From NCBI GenBank assembly GCA_937904325.1, contig CALGTK010000085.1, forward strand, positions 1-45,951: 45,951 bases of DNA, written 5' to 3'. The position numbers were made by a program, and so were the translations under genes. Positions 35,973-44,685 of the stretch are shown in pieces. This DNA comes from an uncultured Planctomyces sp. Lineage in GTDB: Bacteria > Planctomycetota > Planctomycetia > Planctomycetales > Planctomycetaceae. The notes under the pieces were generated by a model. It had not been told where the DNA came from. It saw nothing but the letters and a program-made list of their open reading frames with translations, and ran no database searches. The first letter of the stretch is position 1, and every line of letters starts with the position of its first letter.

Positions 35973-36277
35973 GGATGTTAATCCGTGGGTGGTAACTCAA
36001 GATTCAGAAGTAGAACTTCTGACGCAGACGGCTCGGCTTTGCAAGGAACTGGAAATGATCAGGCTTGAGGTCGAAGTTTTTGAACCACGAATGGACACGA
36101 AGAAACACGAATGACTAATTTAAAAAGGGAAATTAATTTCGTGTCGATTGGCATCCATGCGTGGCCCCTGATTATGGCTCAGTGACATCGCTGGTGATCG
36201 TTGGTTGACTTCGTCAGGCTGAGTCTGATCTATCTACATTGCGACGCCCTGGATAGCCAACACACGGAGAACAGTTC
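35973..36277. other. Divergent intergenic region with a long inverted repeat
   Basis: A 305-bp gap between the BatA-like gene (minus) and the MCE gene (plus). It holds the inverted repeat at 36083-36164 (listed separately) and presumably both promoters. No gene is seen. Confidence 0.6.
36083..36164. repeat. Imperfect inverted repeat (REP/MITE-like)
   Basis: The left arm (AACCACGAATGGACACGAAG...) and right arm (...TTTCGTGTCGATTGGCATCC, then ATGCGTGG) are imperfect reverse complements. At the centre TAATTT (36116-36121) and AAATTA (36130-36135) pair perfectly around an 8-nt loop. The phrase resembles 'cacgaatggacacgaa' elements found between genes in planctomycetes and some other bacteria, as I recall them. 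Confidence 0.65.
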
Positions 36278-38125
36278 ATGACGAACGATACCTCACAGTC
36301 CGGTGAGAAATCTGCGGATGAAATTCCCAATGCGAAGATTACGCCGGAGCGATCTCGCTTTTCGGTCGAAAGTCTTTCGACTCGGATGTGGGGTGTGACC
36401 GCGGCAGCGCTTGTCGTGGCGATCGCGCTGGCCTTCTGGAATCAGAAGCCCGCCGGGCCGACGATCACGATTCGCTTTAAGCAGGGGCATGGGCTGCGGT
36501 CGGGCAATCAGTTGCAGCATCGCGGAATTGCGGTTGGGTCAGTCACCGCGGTTGAGCTTGCCGATGACGAACAAGGTGTCGCCGTGCAGATCGAACTGTT
36601 GGCGACGGCAGCAAAGCTTGCCAGACACGGCAGTGAGTTCTGGGTAGTCCGTCCTCGAGTCAGCCTGTCGAAAGTAACGGGTCTCGATACGGTCGTCGGA
36701 GCACGCTACATCGAAGTTCAACCGGGACCGCCAGACTCGATTGCAAAATTTGAATTCGACGGGCTGGAGACGCCGCTGTCGCTGTCAGATTCTGAGGTGG
36801 TTGAAATCGAAATCCGATTTGAAAACGGAAACGGGTTGGCGATCGGCGACGAGGTGCGGTATCGAGGCATCGTTGTCGGTGAAGTAACGTCAGTCGATCT
36901 TAACAGCGAACTCACAGGCGTCGTTGTAAACGTCCGGTTGCTGAATTCGGCATCGAGGCTTGCGAGAATTGGAACTCTGTTCTGGGTCGAACGACCGACG
37001 GTTTCGGCTACGGAAGTTCGAGGGCTCGATACTCTGGTCGGAGGCCGTTACATCGCGGTGCAGCCCGGAATCGCCGACGGTTCACCGCAGGCAACGTTTG
37101 ATGGATTGTCGAAAGCTCCGCCCGGCGACTTACCCGAGGGTGGCGTAGAAATCGTCCTCGAAGCCAGCCAGCGAGGCGGGTTACGCCGCGGAGTGCCTGT
37201 GCTTTATCGAGGTCAGCGAGTCGGACATGTAATCGCCGTGGCTTTGGCATCAGACGCAACGACTGTCGAGGCGAGAGTCTGGGTCGACGCTGCATACCAC
37301 GAACTGGTGCGTGATAACTCAAGATTCTGGATGAACAGCGGAATCGACATTTCGGTCGGACTTGATGGTCTGAAACTTTCGGCCGACACATTATCGAGCA
37401 TCATCGTCGGTGGCGTTTCAATGGCGACTCCGCCACAACCTGGTACGAAGGTCAGCACCGGACATCGTTTTGAATGTTCAGTTGATGCGGAAGAAGAATG
37501 GCTGGGCTGGCAGGCTCCCATCCCGATCGGCAGCCATCAGATTGCGGACGGGGTATCACTGCCCAGGCCTTTGCGGGCGACTTTGCGCTGGCAGGAAAAG
37601 CGATTCGGGTTCCGCCGAGACAAGCAACGTTCCGGCTGGATTCTTCCCGTGAGCGATAAATGGTTGATTGGCCCGGCTGATCTCTTGACGCCAGCGGCCA
37701 ATGCGATCGAAGGAACGACAAAGCTGGAAGCTTCTGGAAAAATGATTGACATCGCCTCGGCAAAAGTCACTCGAGTCGGACACCTCGCGATCTTTCATGG
37801 AACGATTGAATCGGTGACCGCTGAAGCTGCGTGGCCGCTTGAGCGAATCGGACATCCAGACGAGCCAGTCGATTGTTTAGTCGTGACGGCGGGCGCCGAT
37901 TCCGTAATCAGCGTTTCTGCCCAGCGGTTCTCCATTGCGGATCACCTCGCCGACCAGGAATCATCAGCCAGCGATCCTGATAGATGGATCGTCGCAGCAG
38001 CCGTCCCATTGACGGCTGATTCCCACGGTGCAAGCGTCGTTTCACGAGCAGACGGGAAGGTCATCGGTCAGCTTGTCGTAGACGAAAATGGAAGCCGAGT
38101 CTCGCTCATGCCGCCACTGAAGTAG
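36278..38125 (+). CDS. MCE-domain protein, PqiB/YebT-like
   Basis: A 615-residue protein with a single N-terminal membrane segment (about 38-54) and three MCE/MlaD domains in the periplasm, starting near residues 61, 178 and 287. Each carries the conserved pattern GLRxGxxxxHRGIxVGxVxxV, seen as GLRSGNQLQHRGIAVG, GLAIGDEVRYRGIVVG and GLRRGVPVLYRGQRVG. MCE rings form tunnels for lipid traffic between membranes. PqiB normally works with the membrane protein PqiA, which is not present here. GGAG precedes the ATG. The region after the third domain (about 400-615) is beta-rich and unassigned. Confidence 0.92.
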   Translation: MTNDTSQSGEKSADEIPNAKITPERSRFSVESLSTRMWGVTAAALVVAIALAFWNQKPAGPTITIRFKQGHGLRSGNQLQHRGIAVGSVTAVELADDEQGVAVQIELLATAAKLARHGSEFWVVRPRVSLSKVTGLDTVVGARYIEVQPGPPDSIAKFEFDGLETPLSLSDSEVVEIEIRFENGNGLAIGDEVRYRGIVVGEVTSVDLNSELTGVVVNVRLLNSASRLARIGTLFWVERPTVSATEVRGLDTLVGGRYIAVQPGIADGSPQATFDGLSKAPPGDLPEGGVEIVLEASQRGGLRRGVPVLYRGQRVGHVIAVALASDATTVEARVWVDAAYHELVRDNSRFWMNSGIDISVGLDGLKLSADTLSSIIVGGVSMATPPQPGTKVSTGHRFECSVDAEEEWLGWQAPIPIGSHQIADGVSLPRPLRATLRWQEKRFGFRRDKQRSGWILPVSDKWLIGPADLLTPAANAIEGTTKLEASGKMIDIASAKVTRVGHLAIFHGTIESVTAEAAWPLERIGHPDEPVDCLVVTAGADSVISVSAQRFSIADHLADQESSASDPDRWIVAAAVPLTADSHGASVVSRADGKVIGQLVVDENGSRVSLMPPLK

Positions 38126-38208
38126 CACCGTTTGCCCTGGCAATTGTTGCTCAGCCAGCTTAATTACCTTCCTGAAATTCTTTATATCTGTCCTGATTTG
38201 AGGTCTTC

Positions 38209-39723
38209 ATGCGACTTCCCAACCTGCTTGCCTCGAGACGGGGCCGTCTGATCGCGTTTTTCTGCTTGTACGTGACCGAAGGAATTCCGCTGGGCTTTAC
38301 GGCAACCGCGATCGCGACTCAGCTTCGCCGCAGCGGTGTTGGTCCCAAAGAAATTGGTTTCTTTGTCGGCTGGTTGTATTTCCCCTGGGCGTGGAAGTGG
38401 GTGATGGGGCCGGTCGTCGACCTGTTCTACTCGAACAGGTTGGGAGCTCGACGAGGTTGGATCATCGGCATGCAGGTCATGATGGTGACCACGCTGATGT
38501 TCTGCGTGCCACTGGAGCTTAATGAGAGTAATCTGGCGTTACTGACGTCGATTATCCTAATTCACAATTTCTTCTGCGCGACTCAGGACGTGGCCATCGA
38601 CGCCCTGGCCTGTAATACCTTGCAGCCTGAAGAACGAGGTCTCGCCAACGGACTGATGTTTGCCGGTCAGACTTTGGGCATTCCGCTAGGCGGTGCTTGT
38701 GTGCTCTACCTGATTGATGGTGTCAGCTGGCTGCCAATGCTTCAGGACGGGATACCGTTTGAGCAGACCTACTTCTTCGTGGCAGCATGCATCCTTACGG
38801 TGACCGTTCTGGTGGCGCTCCCAATGCGAGAGGAACCTCTCGTTCGCAAGGCGTCCGAAGGTGATCGAATCGCAGAAATGCAAAAAGAGCTGGGCGATTA
38901 CCTCAAAACGGCATGGAAGTCGTTCTTTGGGAGTCGGGTTGCATTTGCGGCTTTGATTCTTGCAGTGATTCCCGCCGGTGCGGCCGCGTTGAATCTTGCT
39001 TTGCAGAAGACCCTGGCGGTCGAACTCGGCATGACCGATGGCGAAGTTGCTGATCTGGAAGTCGTCTCAAGCATTATCTGGGCGGCGTGCTGCGTCACGG
39101 GCGGATTAATTTCCGATCGTGTTGGACATTTGAAGTCACTCGCCGTGTTTCTTGTCCTGATGTCGATTCCAACTTTGTGGCTCGGTTTTGAAATGGAGCG
39201 ACAGGGCTACATCATGCCTGTGGAAATTTCTCAGACTGATACGGAGAGTACAGCTGGAGCATCTCCCGCTAACACCACAGTAAACAGCGAAGATGAAGCT
39301 GGCGAATCGATGGCAGTGGGAGCGGAGCTGGATCAAGCGAAGAACGAACTCGTCGCAGAGAAGGAAGGGTCAGCGGCCGCCTTCGGTAGAAACGTACCCG
39401 AAGGCCTCGTTGATAGTTTCTGGTGGGCGGTGATGTTCTACATGGCCGCTCAAGGGCTGATGTACGGAACTCGAACGGCTGTCTTCATGCAGATTTCAAA
39501 TCCCGCCGTCGCGGCGACTCAATTTACGGCTTACATGGCCATGATGAATCTGGTGACAGCTTACACATCGTGGTGGCAGGGGGTTGTAATTGAAGAATAC
39601 GGTTATCCGGTGACCTTATTCATTGATGCGTCGACAGGACTCATCTGTCTGGCTGTGTTACCGTTTCTGTTCCAGAAAGCTATCACGCAATCGTCGACCA
39701 TTAGTCCTGCTCCTCGCGACTGA
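38209..39723 (+). CDS. AmpG-like MFS transporter
   Basis: A 504-residue major facilitator protein with about 12 hydrophobic segments. The first has YVTEGIPLGFTATAIATQL, and the second half-loop WLYFPWAWKWVMGPVVD and CATQDVAIDALACNTL match the AmpG / acetyl-CoA transporter branch (muropeptide permease-like). A long charged insert (about 345-395, Ser/Ala/Glu-rich) lies in a cytoplasmic or periplasmic loop and is unusual in length. The substrate is not certain. GAGG precedes the ATG. It is on the same strand as the MCE gene (83-bp gap) and the sulfatase gene (67-bp gap), so an operon is possible. Confidence 0.88.
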   Translation: MRLPNLLASRRGRLIAFFCLYVTEGIPLGFTATAIATQLRRSGVGPKEIGFFVGWLYFPWAWKWVMGPVVDLFYSNRLGARRGWIIGMQVMMVTTLMFCVPLELNESNLALLTSIILIHNFFCATQDVAIDALACNTLQPEERGLANGLMFAGQTLGIPLGGACVLYLIDGVSWLPMLQDGIPFEQTYFFVAACILTVTVLVALPMREEPLVRKASEGDRIAEMQKELGDYLKTAWKSFFGSRVAFAALILAVIPAGAAALNLALQKTLAVELGMTDGEVADLEVVSSIIWAACCVTGGLISDRVGHLKSLAVFLVLMSIPTLWLGFEMERQGYIMPVEISQTDTESTAGASPANTTVNSEDEAGESMAVGAELDQAKNELVAEKEGSAAAFGRNVPEGLVDSFWWAVMFYMAAQGLMYGTRTAVFMQISNPAVAATQFTAYMAMMNLVTAYTSWWQGVVIEEYGYPVTLFIDASTGLICLAVLPFLFQKAITQSSTISPAPRD

Positions 39724-39790
39724 TGTTGGAGTTTTTTTGCTCGCTTGAACTGGCCTCACGTCAGCTCAATTTCATCTCGGAGTTTCTACA

Positions 39791-41224
39791 ATGCGTAAGA
39801 TCCTGATAGCCCTCGTCGCGACGTCTAACATCACTTCAATAGCGATGAGACTGAACGCGGCCGAATTGCCAAACATCATTCTGTGCATGGCGGACGATCA
39901 GGGATGGGGCGACGTTGGCTACTACGGAAAGTCGCCAGTCAAGACGCCCGTGCTGGATGAAATGGCGGCGACGGGCTTGCGGTTTGATCGGTTTTATGCG
40001 GCGGCTCCGGTTTGCTCGCCCACTCGGGCGAGTGTTCTGACCGGACGACATCCCAACCGCACGGCGGTTTTCAAATGGGGACACCCGCTGCGGCCCCAGG
40101 AGACAACGATCGCCGAAGCTCTTAAGAAGGCAGGTTACGTCACCGGCCATTTCGGAAAGTGGCATCTTGGTTCGTGTAGAGCTGACAGCCCCGTCTGCCC
40201 AGGAAACAGCGGCTTCGATGAGTGGTTGTCGGCTCCAAATTTTTACGAAAACAATTCGCTGATGAGTCACAATGGGACGGTCATTCAGACGAAGGGCGAA
40301 AGCTCGCAACTGGCTGTCGACTACGCACTCAAATTCATGAAGGAAGCAAAGAAGCAGGACAAACCGTTCATCGCCGTTGTGTGGTTCGGGTCGCCGCATT
40401 CTCCACACATTGCGACAAAGCAATTTCTCGACATGTATAAGGACTTTCCGAAAGCTCACGCCAACTTCCTGGGAGAAGTCACCGGTATCGATGCTGCCGT
40501 CGGCAATCTGCGAACGTCCATCCGCGACATGGGAATCGCTGATAATACGTTGCTCTGGTACACGAGCGACAACGGAGCGCTGCCGAAAGTCGGTTCGACT
40601 GGCGGACTGTCCGGCAAGAAAGGCAACCTGCTCGAAGGCGGCATCCGAGTTCCTGCGATCATCGAATGGCCGGCCGTCGTGAAGAAACACCGCAAGATTG
40701 ACCTCGTCTGCAACACGACTGACATCTACCCAACGCTGCTCGAACTGACGAGCGTCAATGTCGATCGTCAACCCGTCCTGGACGGACGCAGCATTCTGCC
40801 GCTGATTCGGGATCAGAAGTTCAACGGCCACAAAGAGTACGGTTTCTGGGATTACCCGATCGGTGGGCGAGGAATGCACGCTGACCGAATGTTGGCCGCT
40901 CAGAAAGCGGAAGCCGACGCTGGCCAACAAAAACCGTGGCACGAAGTTGAACCTGATCCTTCAAAGGTTGGCGGCTATGCAGAAGACAAACGTCCCGGAC
41001 CCGCCGCATGGATCGACGGCAACTTCAAACTGCACCGAACCGCTTCGAAGACGGGCGAAGATGGCGTTCGTTACATGCTCTATGATCTGAACACGGACGT
41101 CGTGGAAAAACATGACTTGTCGAAGGCTCAGCCGGAACGGCTCGAAGCAATGAAGAAGAAGCTTCTTGCCTGGCAGCAGTCTGTAATCAGAAGCCTTAAC
41201 GGCGACGACTACGAGACAGAGTAG
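39791..41224 (+). CDS. Sulfatase (formylglycine type)
   Basis: A 477-residue arylsulfatase-family enzyme with a hydrophobic N-terminus that could be a signal (RKILIALVATSNITSIAM). Metal ligands are in LCMADDQGWGDVGYYG (Asp35, Asp36). Cys75 in VCSPTRASVLTGRHP is the residue converted to formylglycine (C-x-P-x-R), which needs a modifying enzyme encoded elsewhere. Later motifs GKWHLG and TSDNGALPKVG complete the site. Family members remove sulfate from sulfated polysaccharides or other esters. It is the second gene after an MFS transporter, and planctomycetes carry many such paralogs. Confidence 0.95.
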   Translation: MRKILIALVATSNITSIAMRLNAAELPNIILCMADDQGWGDVGYYGKSPVKTPVLDEMAATGLRFDRFYAAAPVCSPTRASVLTGRHPNRTAVFKWGHPLRPQETTIAEALKKAGYVTGHFGKWHLGSCRADSPVCPGNSGFDEWLSAPNFYENNSLMSHNGTVIQTKGESSQLAVDYALKFMKEAKKQDKPFIAVVWFGSPHSPHIATKQFLDMYKDFPKAHANFLGEVTGIDAAVGNLRTSIRDMGIADNTLLWYTSDNGALPKVGSTGGLSGKKGNLLEGGIRVPAIIEWPAVVKKHRKIDLVCNTTDIYPTLLELTSVNVDRQPVLDGRSILPLIRDQKFNGHKEYGFWDYPIGGRGMHADRMLAAQKAEADAGQQKPWHEVEPDPSKVGGYAEDKRPGPAAWIDGNFKLHRTASKTGEDGVRYMLYDLNTDVVEKHDLSKAQPERLEAMKKKLLAWQQSVIRSLNGDDYETE

Positions 41225-41247
41225 CGTCTGCAATCCATTTGAAAGTT

Positions 41248-41338
41248 GAAATCGCAGAGTGCCCAGAGAAGTAAAACGCAAAGTTCGCGAACCAGATTCC
41301 CCATTTCCTCCGCGACAACCTCGGCGGCCTCTACAATT
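41248..41338. repeat. Degenerate intergenic inverted repeat
   Basis: The left arm begins AAATCGCAGAG and the right arm ends CCTCTACAATTT, roughly reverse-complementary; the inner parts (GAACCAGATT...CCATTTCCTCC, then GCGACAACCTCGGCGG) carry phrases of the 'gcagagacgcagaggacgcaaag' type common between planctomycete genes. The match to such repeats is from memory. It sits between the sulfatase and the serine hydrolase. Confidence 0.45.
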
Positions 41339-41368
41339 TGTTCATCCCTTATCTCTGTCGAGTATTGA

Positions 41369-42487
41369 ATGACATCGGTCGACACTGCCCTTCCGGAAAC
41401 TTCGAAGGTAGTCCGAGCGGGAATTGAACGAGGTTTCCACACCGGGTTGCAGCTTTACATTTCGTGCGGCAGCGAAGTTATTGCGGATTGCGGTTTCGGC
41501 GAGTCGTCACCCGGCGTCGAGATGACCCCTCAGGCAATCATGATGTGGTTGTCTGCTGGAAAACCGCTGACGGCCGTCGCCATTCTACAACTGGTCGAAG
41601 AGGGACTGCTTGATCTTGATGGGCAAATCGTCGACTGGATTCCGGAGTTTGCGACTGGCGGTAAAGAGAAAATTCGGCTGCACCATTTGCTGACTCATAC
41701 CGCTGGGTTTCGCAATATTGAAACCGGTTGGCCGCATCTCCCGTGGGATGAGACGATTGTGCGAATCTGCGAGTCACCTCTGGAAGATGACTGGCAAATT
41801 GGTGAAACGGCTGGTTATCACACGTCGTCAAGCTGGTATATTCTCGGAGAACTGATTCAGCGAGTAGATCCACACGGCCGCGACTGCTCAACATATTTCC
41901 GCGATGAGATCTGCATGCCGCTTGGGATGACAAATTCGTCGAACGGCATGTCGCCCGAATCGTGGTGGACCAACCGTGTTCGGATTACCGGGATGTCGCA
42001 ACTAGAGAAGGGCAGAATTGTGTTGCTGCCCTGGCACGACAAGCAACATTGCATCGCGGCTTCACCGGGTGCAGGTGCTCGCGGCCCGTGTCGCGAGCTC
42101 GGACGTTTTTACGAGTGTCTTCTGGCTGGCGGCGAAGTAAACGGGCGACAGGTTCTTAACGACGAGTCAGTCGAGTTGTTGACGACTCGGCACCGGGAAG
42201 GGCTTTACGATCAAACACTCTTTCACAAAGTCGACTTCGGGCTGGGAGTGATCATCGATTCAAATCGCTACGGAGCGGATACCGTACCGTACGGCTTTGG
42301 TCCCTACTGTTCCGAGCGAACTTTCGGCCACGGAGGTTCGCAGTCTTCAATCGGCTTCGCGGATCCAGATGCCAAACTGGTGGTCTGCTATGTGGCGAAC
42401 TGCCGGATCGGGGAACCCCGTCATCAGCAACGAAATCGAGAGATTATCTCGGCAATCTATCGCGATCTCGGACTGGCGAATGTCTGA
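41369..42487 (+). CDS. Serine hydrolase of the beta-lactamase (class C/PBP) family
   Basis: A 372-residue protein without a clear signal peptide. The nucleophile motif SAGK (Ser62, Lys65, SxxK) is in MMWLSAGKPLTAVAIL. The second motif is YHTSS (Tyr150), slightly unlike the usual Y-x-N/S, in the typical context GETAGYHTSSSWYILGELI. The third motif is HGG, in FGHGGSQSSIGF. The lid region HHLLTHTAGF is also typical. Substrates of this family range from peptidoglycan peptides to esters, and no resistance role is implied. It follows the sulfatase on the same strand, with a repeat between them. Confidence 0.9.
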   Translation: MTSVDTALPETSKVVRAGIERGFHTGLQLYISCGSEVIADCGFGESSPGVEMTPQAIMMWLSAGKPLTAVAILQLVEEGLLDLDGQIVDWIPEFATGGKEKIRLHHLLTHTAGFRNIETGWPHLPWDETIVRICESPLEDDWQIGETAGYHTSSSWYILGELIQRVDPHGRDCSTYFRDEICMPLGMTNSSNGMSPESWWTNRVRITGMSQLEKGRIVLLPWHDKQHCIAASPGAGARGPCRELGRFYECLLAGGEVNGRQVLNDESVELLTTRHREGLYDQTLFHKVDFGLGVIIDSNRYGADTVPYGFGPYCSERTFGHGGSQSSIGFADPDAKLVVCYVANCRIGEPRHQQRNREIISAIYRDLGLANV

Positions 42488-42507
42488 CCTCTGTTGAGTC
42501 AAACGCC

Positions 42508-42569
42508 CGAACCCAAAAGCGTGAACAAGGAATCGGCCAAAGCCTGTCCTCACTCACGCTTCAGGTTCG
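42508..42569. terminator. Long hairpin between convergent genes
   Basis: Outer pairs CGAACC/GGTTCG and AAGCGTGA/TCACGCTT enclose further pairs AGGA/TCCT and GGC/GCC around a small loop. It begins 21 nt after the serine hydrolase stop and lies 30 nt before the end of the convergent DUF1559 gene. No clear T-run immediately follows, though TTTAAATTCTTTT is nearby on the plus strand. It is probably a bidirectional terminator. Confidence 0.5.
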
Positions 42570-42598
42570 AACGAATCTTTAAATTCTTTTCCGAGCTT

Positions 42599-43606
42599 TT
42601 AGAAGTCGCCTAGTTGGTTGCCATCATCGCGAGAACCAAGCTGTGACCATGTGCCGGCATCAATGTTATCACTGATTGCCCTCACCGCTCCATCAGCCAT
42701 CAGTGAATGGACCATGCCGACGTGGTGGCTTCGCGAAGTAACGGCTGCGTAAGTCGGACCGCTGCAACCCGTCTTTTCTTCGCGGCAGCTTGTGAAGTCG
42801 ACATCGTATGTCTTTCCGCCGGTGGTGTGCGCCACAACGGTGTTTGGTGTAAAGGCAGTCGTCATACCTGTCTGATGGATTCGCCCGTCAACCCATTCAG
42901 TGTGTCCGCTTGTGTCCTTGAAGCTTCCACCCAGGGCACTGACTCCGTTTGGGACGGGAATGGTTGTCGTCCCGCCACTGCCGTCTCGCAGGTATGGGTT
43001 GAAAGCTTTGACTTCCGAAAACGCCAGCGTGTTACTTGTCCCATCAGTGATGTATGCGAATTTGAGGCTCATGTTTGGACCAAACACGCCATCGCCGTTC
43101 TGGCGAGTGGCGTTGTTCCAGAAATTCCAGCTTCCACCGTTAAAGGCATAGTTAAGCGGGTAGTGAACCGGATTACCGCCACTTGTCCGCATTCGGTCAT
43201 TGACTTCGCTCGGACAGAGGTAAGCAGGAATTCTTGTAGTTGGAGCGGCGGCATTCCGCGCGTCGGTGTAGGCATAATCAAGGTCAACCTGCATGAAGAG
43301 GTTTGCCTGATCCAATAGAGGCATGAGACGTGCCTGGATCGACCATTCGCCACCGTTTGTGCCAGTGTCCGTCAGCTGAGTTGCGCTGCTGGCAGAGCCA
43401 TCGACGGCGAAAGAAATCGGAAGCTTGCTGTGGAGATCGTGATAATTATGCAGAGCAATGCCTATTTGTTTGAGGTTGCTTTTGCACTGGGCACGTCGGG
43501 CTGCTTCACGAGCTTGTTGAACTGCAGGAAGCAATAGGGCGACGAGAATTGCGATAATAGCAATGACGACGAGCAGCTCGATGAGCGTAAAACCTTGTCG
43601 TTTCAT
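42599..43606 (-). CDS. DUF1559 pilin-like protein
   Basis: A 335-residue protein with a prepilin leader: [20 protein letters not shown], cleaved after Gly by a prepilin peptidase, followed by [18 protein letters not shown]. The DUF1559 (SBP_bac_10-like) domain follows, with [14 protein letters not shown] and the C-terminal H-x-G-x-x-H-x-L-M-A-D-G block ([16 protein letters not shown]). These proteins are strongly expanded in planctomycetes and probably form or decorate pilus- or secretion-like structures. A perfect 31-nt palindrome lies 79 nt upstream and may control it. Confidence 0.95.
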   Translation of the reverse strand: MKRQGFTLIELLVVIAIIAILVALLLPAVQQAREAARRAQCKSNLKQIGIALHNYHDLHSKLPISFAVDGSASSATQLTDTGTNGGEWSIQARLMPLLDQANLFMQVDLDYAYTDARNAAAPTTRIPAYLCPSEVNDRMRTSGGNPVHYPLNYAFNGGSWNFWNNATRQNGDGVFGPNMSLKFAYITDGTSNTLAFSEVKAFNPYLRDGSGGTTTIPVPNGVSALGGSFKDTSGHTEWVDGRIHQTGMTTAFTPNTVVAHTTGGKTYDVDFTSCREEKTGCSGPTYAAVTSRSHHVGMVHSLMADGAVRAISDNIDAGTWSQLGSRDDGNQLGDF

Positions 43607-44073
43607 GTTAACATTCCTTCGGGTATGCGTTTTATTTGGTCGAATTTTTTGTTAAGCAGTCAGGGGTCGGCTGGGCAGCAGAGTCCTGCAACTGAGACGC
43701 AGTCTCAGTTGCAGGGATAGTAGACCGATACTTGCCGCCATTCGCAACCCATTTACACAGGAATCTCTGCTGAAAACCAAAGGCGGCCACGCTGTTGTGC
43801 AGTGCCCTGTCTATTTAAGCAACAATGTTCTGGTACTGATTGGATAGATGGGTCCATTCGAGTTGAGGCGGCCGTCGAAAAGTGCCAGACGCGAGGGAAC
43901 CGATGAATCGGCTCAAACATAAACTGCGGCAAGAATGACATTGATATGAAATGTCGTTGAATCGTCGTGAGTGTTTGGGAACTCGAATCTGCGGCGTGTC
44001 GGAAGGTAAACTTCCGAAGCTGCTACGACCTGAAACTTCCATCCGCACATTCGCGGCACTCAAGGGACACAAA
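43607..44073. other. Divergent intergenic region
   Basis: It holds the DUF1559 gene's upstream region on the minus strand, including the palindrome at 43685-43715, and the region before the Tat-leader stub on the plus strand. No other gene is seen. An ATG at 43951 opens a 92-codon frame that only shadows the stub in another frame. Confidence 0.5.
43685..43715. promoter_or_regulatory. Perfect 31-nt palindrome, possible Fur-type operator
   Basis: CCTGCAACTGAGAC and GTCTCAGTTGCAGG are exact reverse complements around GCA. The centre TGAGACG-C-AGTCTCA resembles the TGAGAAT-N-ATTCTCA core of many Fur boxes, but this is a resemblance only. It lies 79 nt upstream of the DUF1559 start. There is no T-tract, so an intrinsic terminator is unlikely. 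Confidence 0.6.
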
Positions 44074-44239
44074 CATGACTGCTCGAACCGATCGTCGCGA
44101 TTTTCTCGCCACTTCAGTCTCTACTGCCATGAGCGTTGCTGCTGCAACATGTGCCTTGAGTCAGCCGCATCCAGTGGCAGCCGAGGTATTGCCAAGCGAA
44201 GGAAACGAAGTGTGGCGAGATGGCGGTAGGATGTCGTAA
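44074..44239 (+). pseudogene. Tat-leader stub of an exported protein
   Basis: ATG at 44074 with AAGGGA upstream starts a clear Tat leader: RRDFLATSVSTAMSVAAATC, then a helix and an AxA-type cleavage region (HPVAAEVLPSEG). The frame ends at TAA (44237-44239), after only 54 residues. The start and leader look normal, while the last dozen residues fall into a region that reads like RNA structure. The body of the protein is missing, so this looks like a gene truncated by an insertion or deletion near 44205. Its original family cannot be told. Confidence 0.6.
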
Positions 44240-44564
44240 CGCTTTGATAGTACCGTTGAAGCTGGGGAACTCGCTCCGGAGGACCCAGTGGAAGAAAGCG
44301 AAGCGTCGGCCGGCAGACTCGATCGAGGGAAACATGTTGAACACTTTGAGGTTCTTTATGCATGTCACCGGCAGCCGATCGAATAGCTTCGGGGACCATG
44401 TGGATGGCGAAGCTGTTGGCCGAGAAACCGGATGCTCTAATGCGGGCACGTCCGGGTCTGTATGAGCTCTGGGAAGGTAACGACCCAGGGCCACCACGAA
44501 AGAATCACGGTTCGTGCAAGCGGTGTGATTCACCGCTGCATGTTACACGATTCGTACAGTGTTA
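44205..44564. other. Structured-looking element, possible mobile remnant or RNA
   Basis: Directly after the broken Tat leader there are several local inverted repeats: CTGGG/CCCAG near 44271-44289, CACG-GTT-CGTG at 44506-44516, AATCAC with GTGATT at 44503-44530, GCGGTG-TGATT-CACCGC at 44520-44536, and imperfect GTTACAC/GTGTTAAC at 44542-44564. Short open frames occur on both strands, but none is convincing. The boundaries are guesses. It may be a structured RNA or the remains of a mobile element. Confidence 0.35.
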
Positions 44565-44685
44565 ACTCTGCTTGCGGGTTTCGAGTCCTATTCGCGGAGC
44601 TCTCCGGTCTCCATCCGAACCAAACCCTCGGTTACCAATGTCTTGAGACTAAGGGTTTGTGTTTTCTGAGTTCGATGCGTGAATC

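Noticed and set aside
39836-40942. 368-codon open frame on the minus strand opposite the sulfatase
   Set aside because: It lies wholly within the plus-strand sulfatase, which has every catalytic motif; the minus frame has no recognisable motif and is a shadow produced by codon bias.
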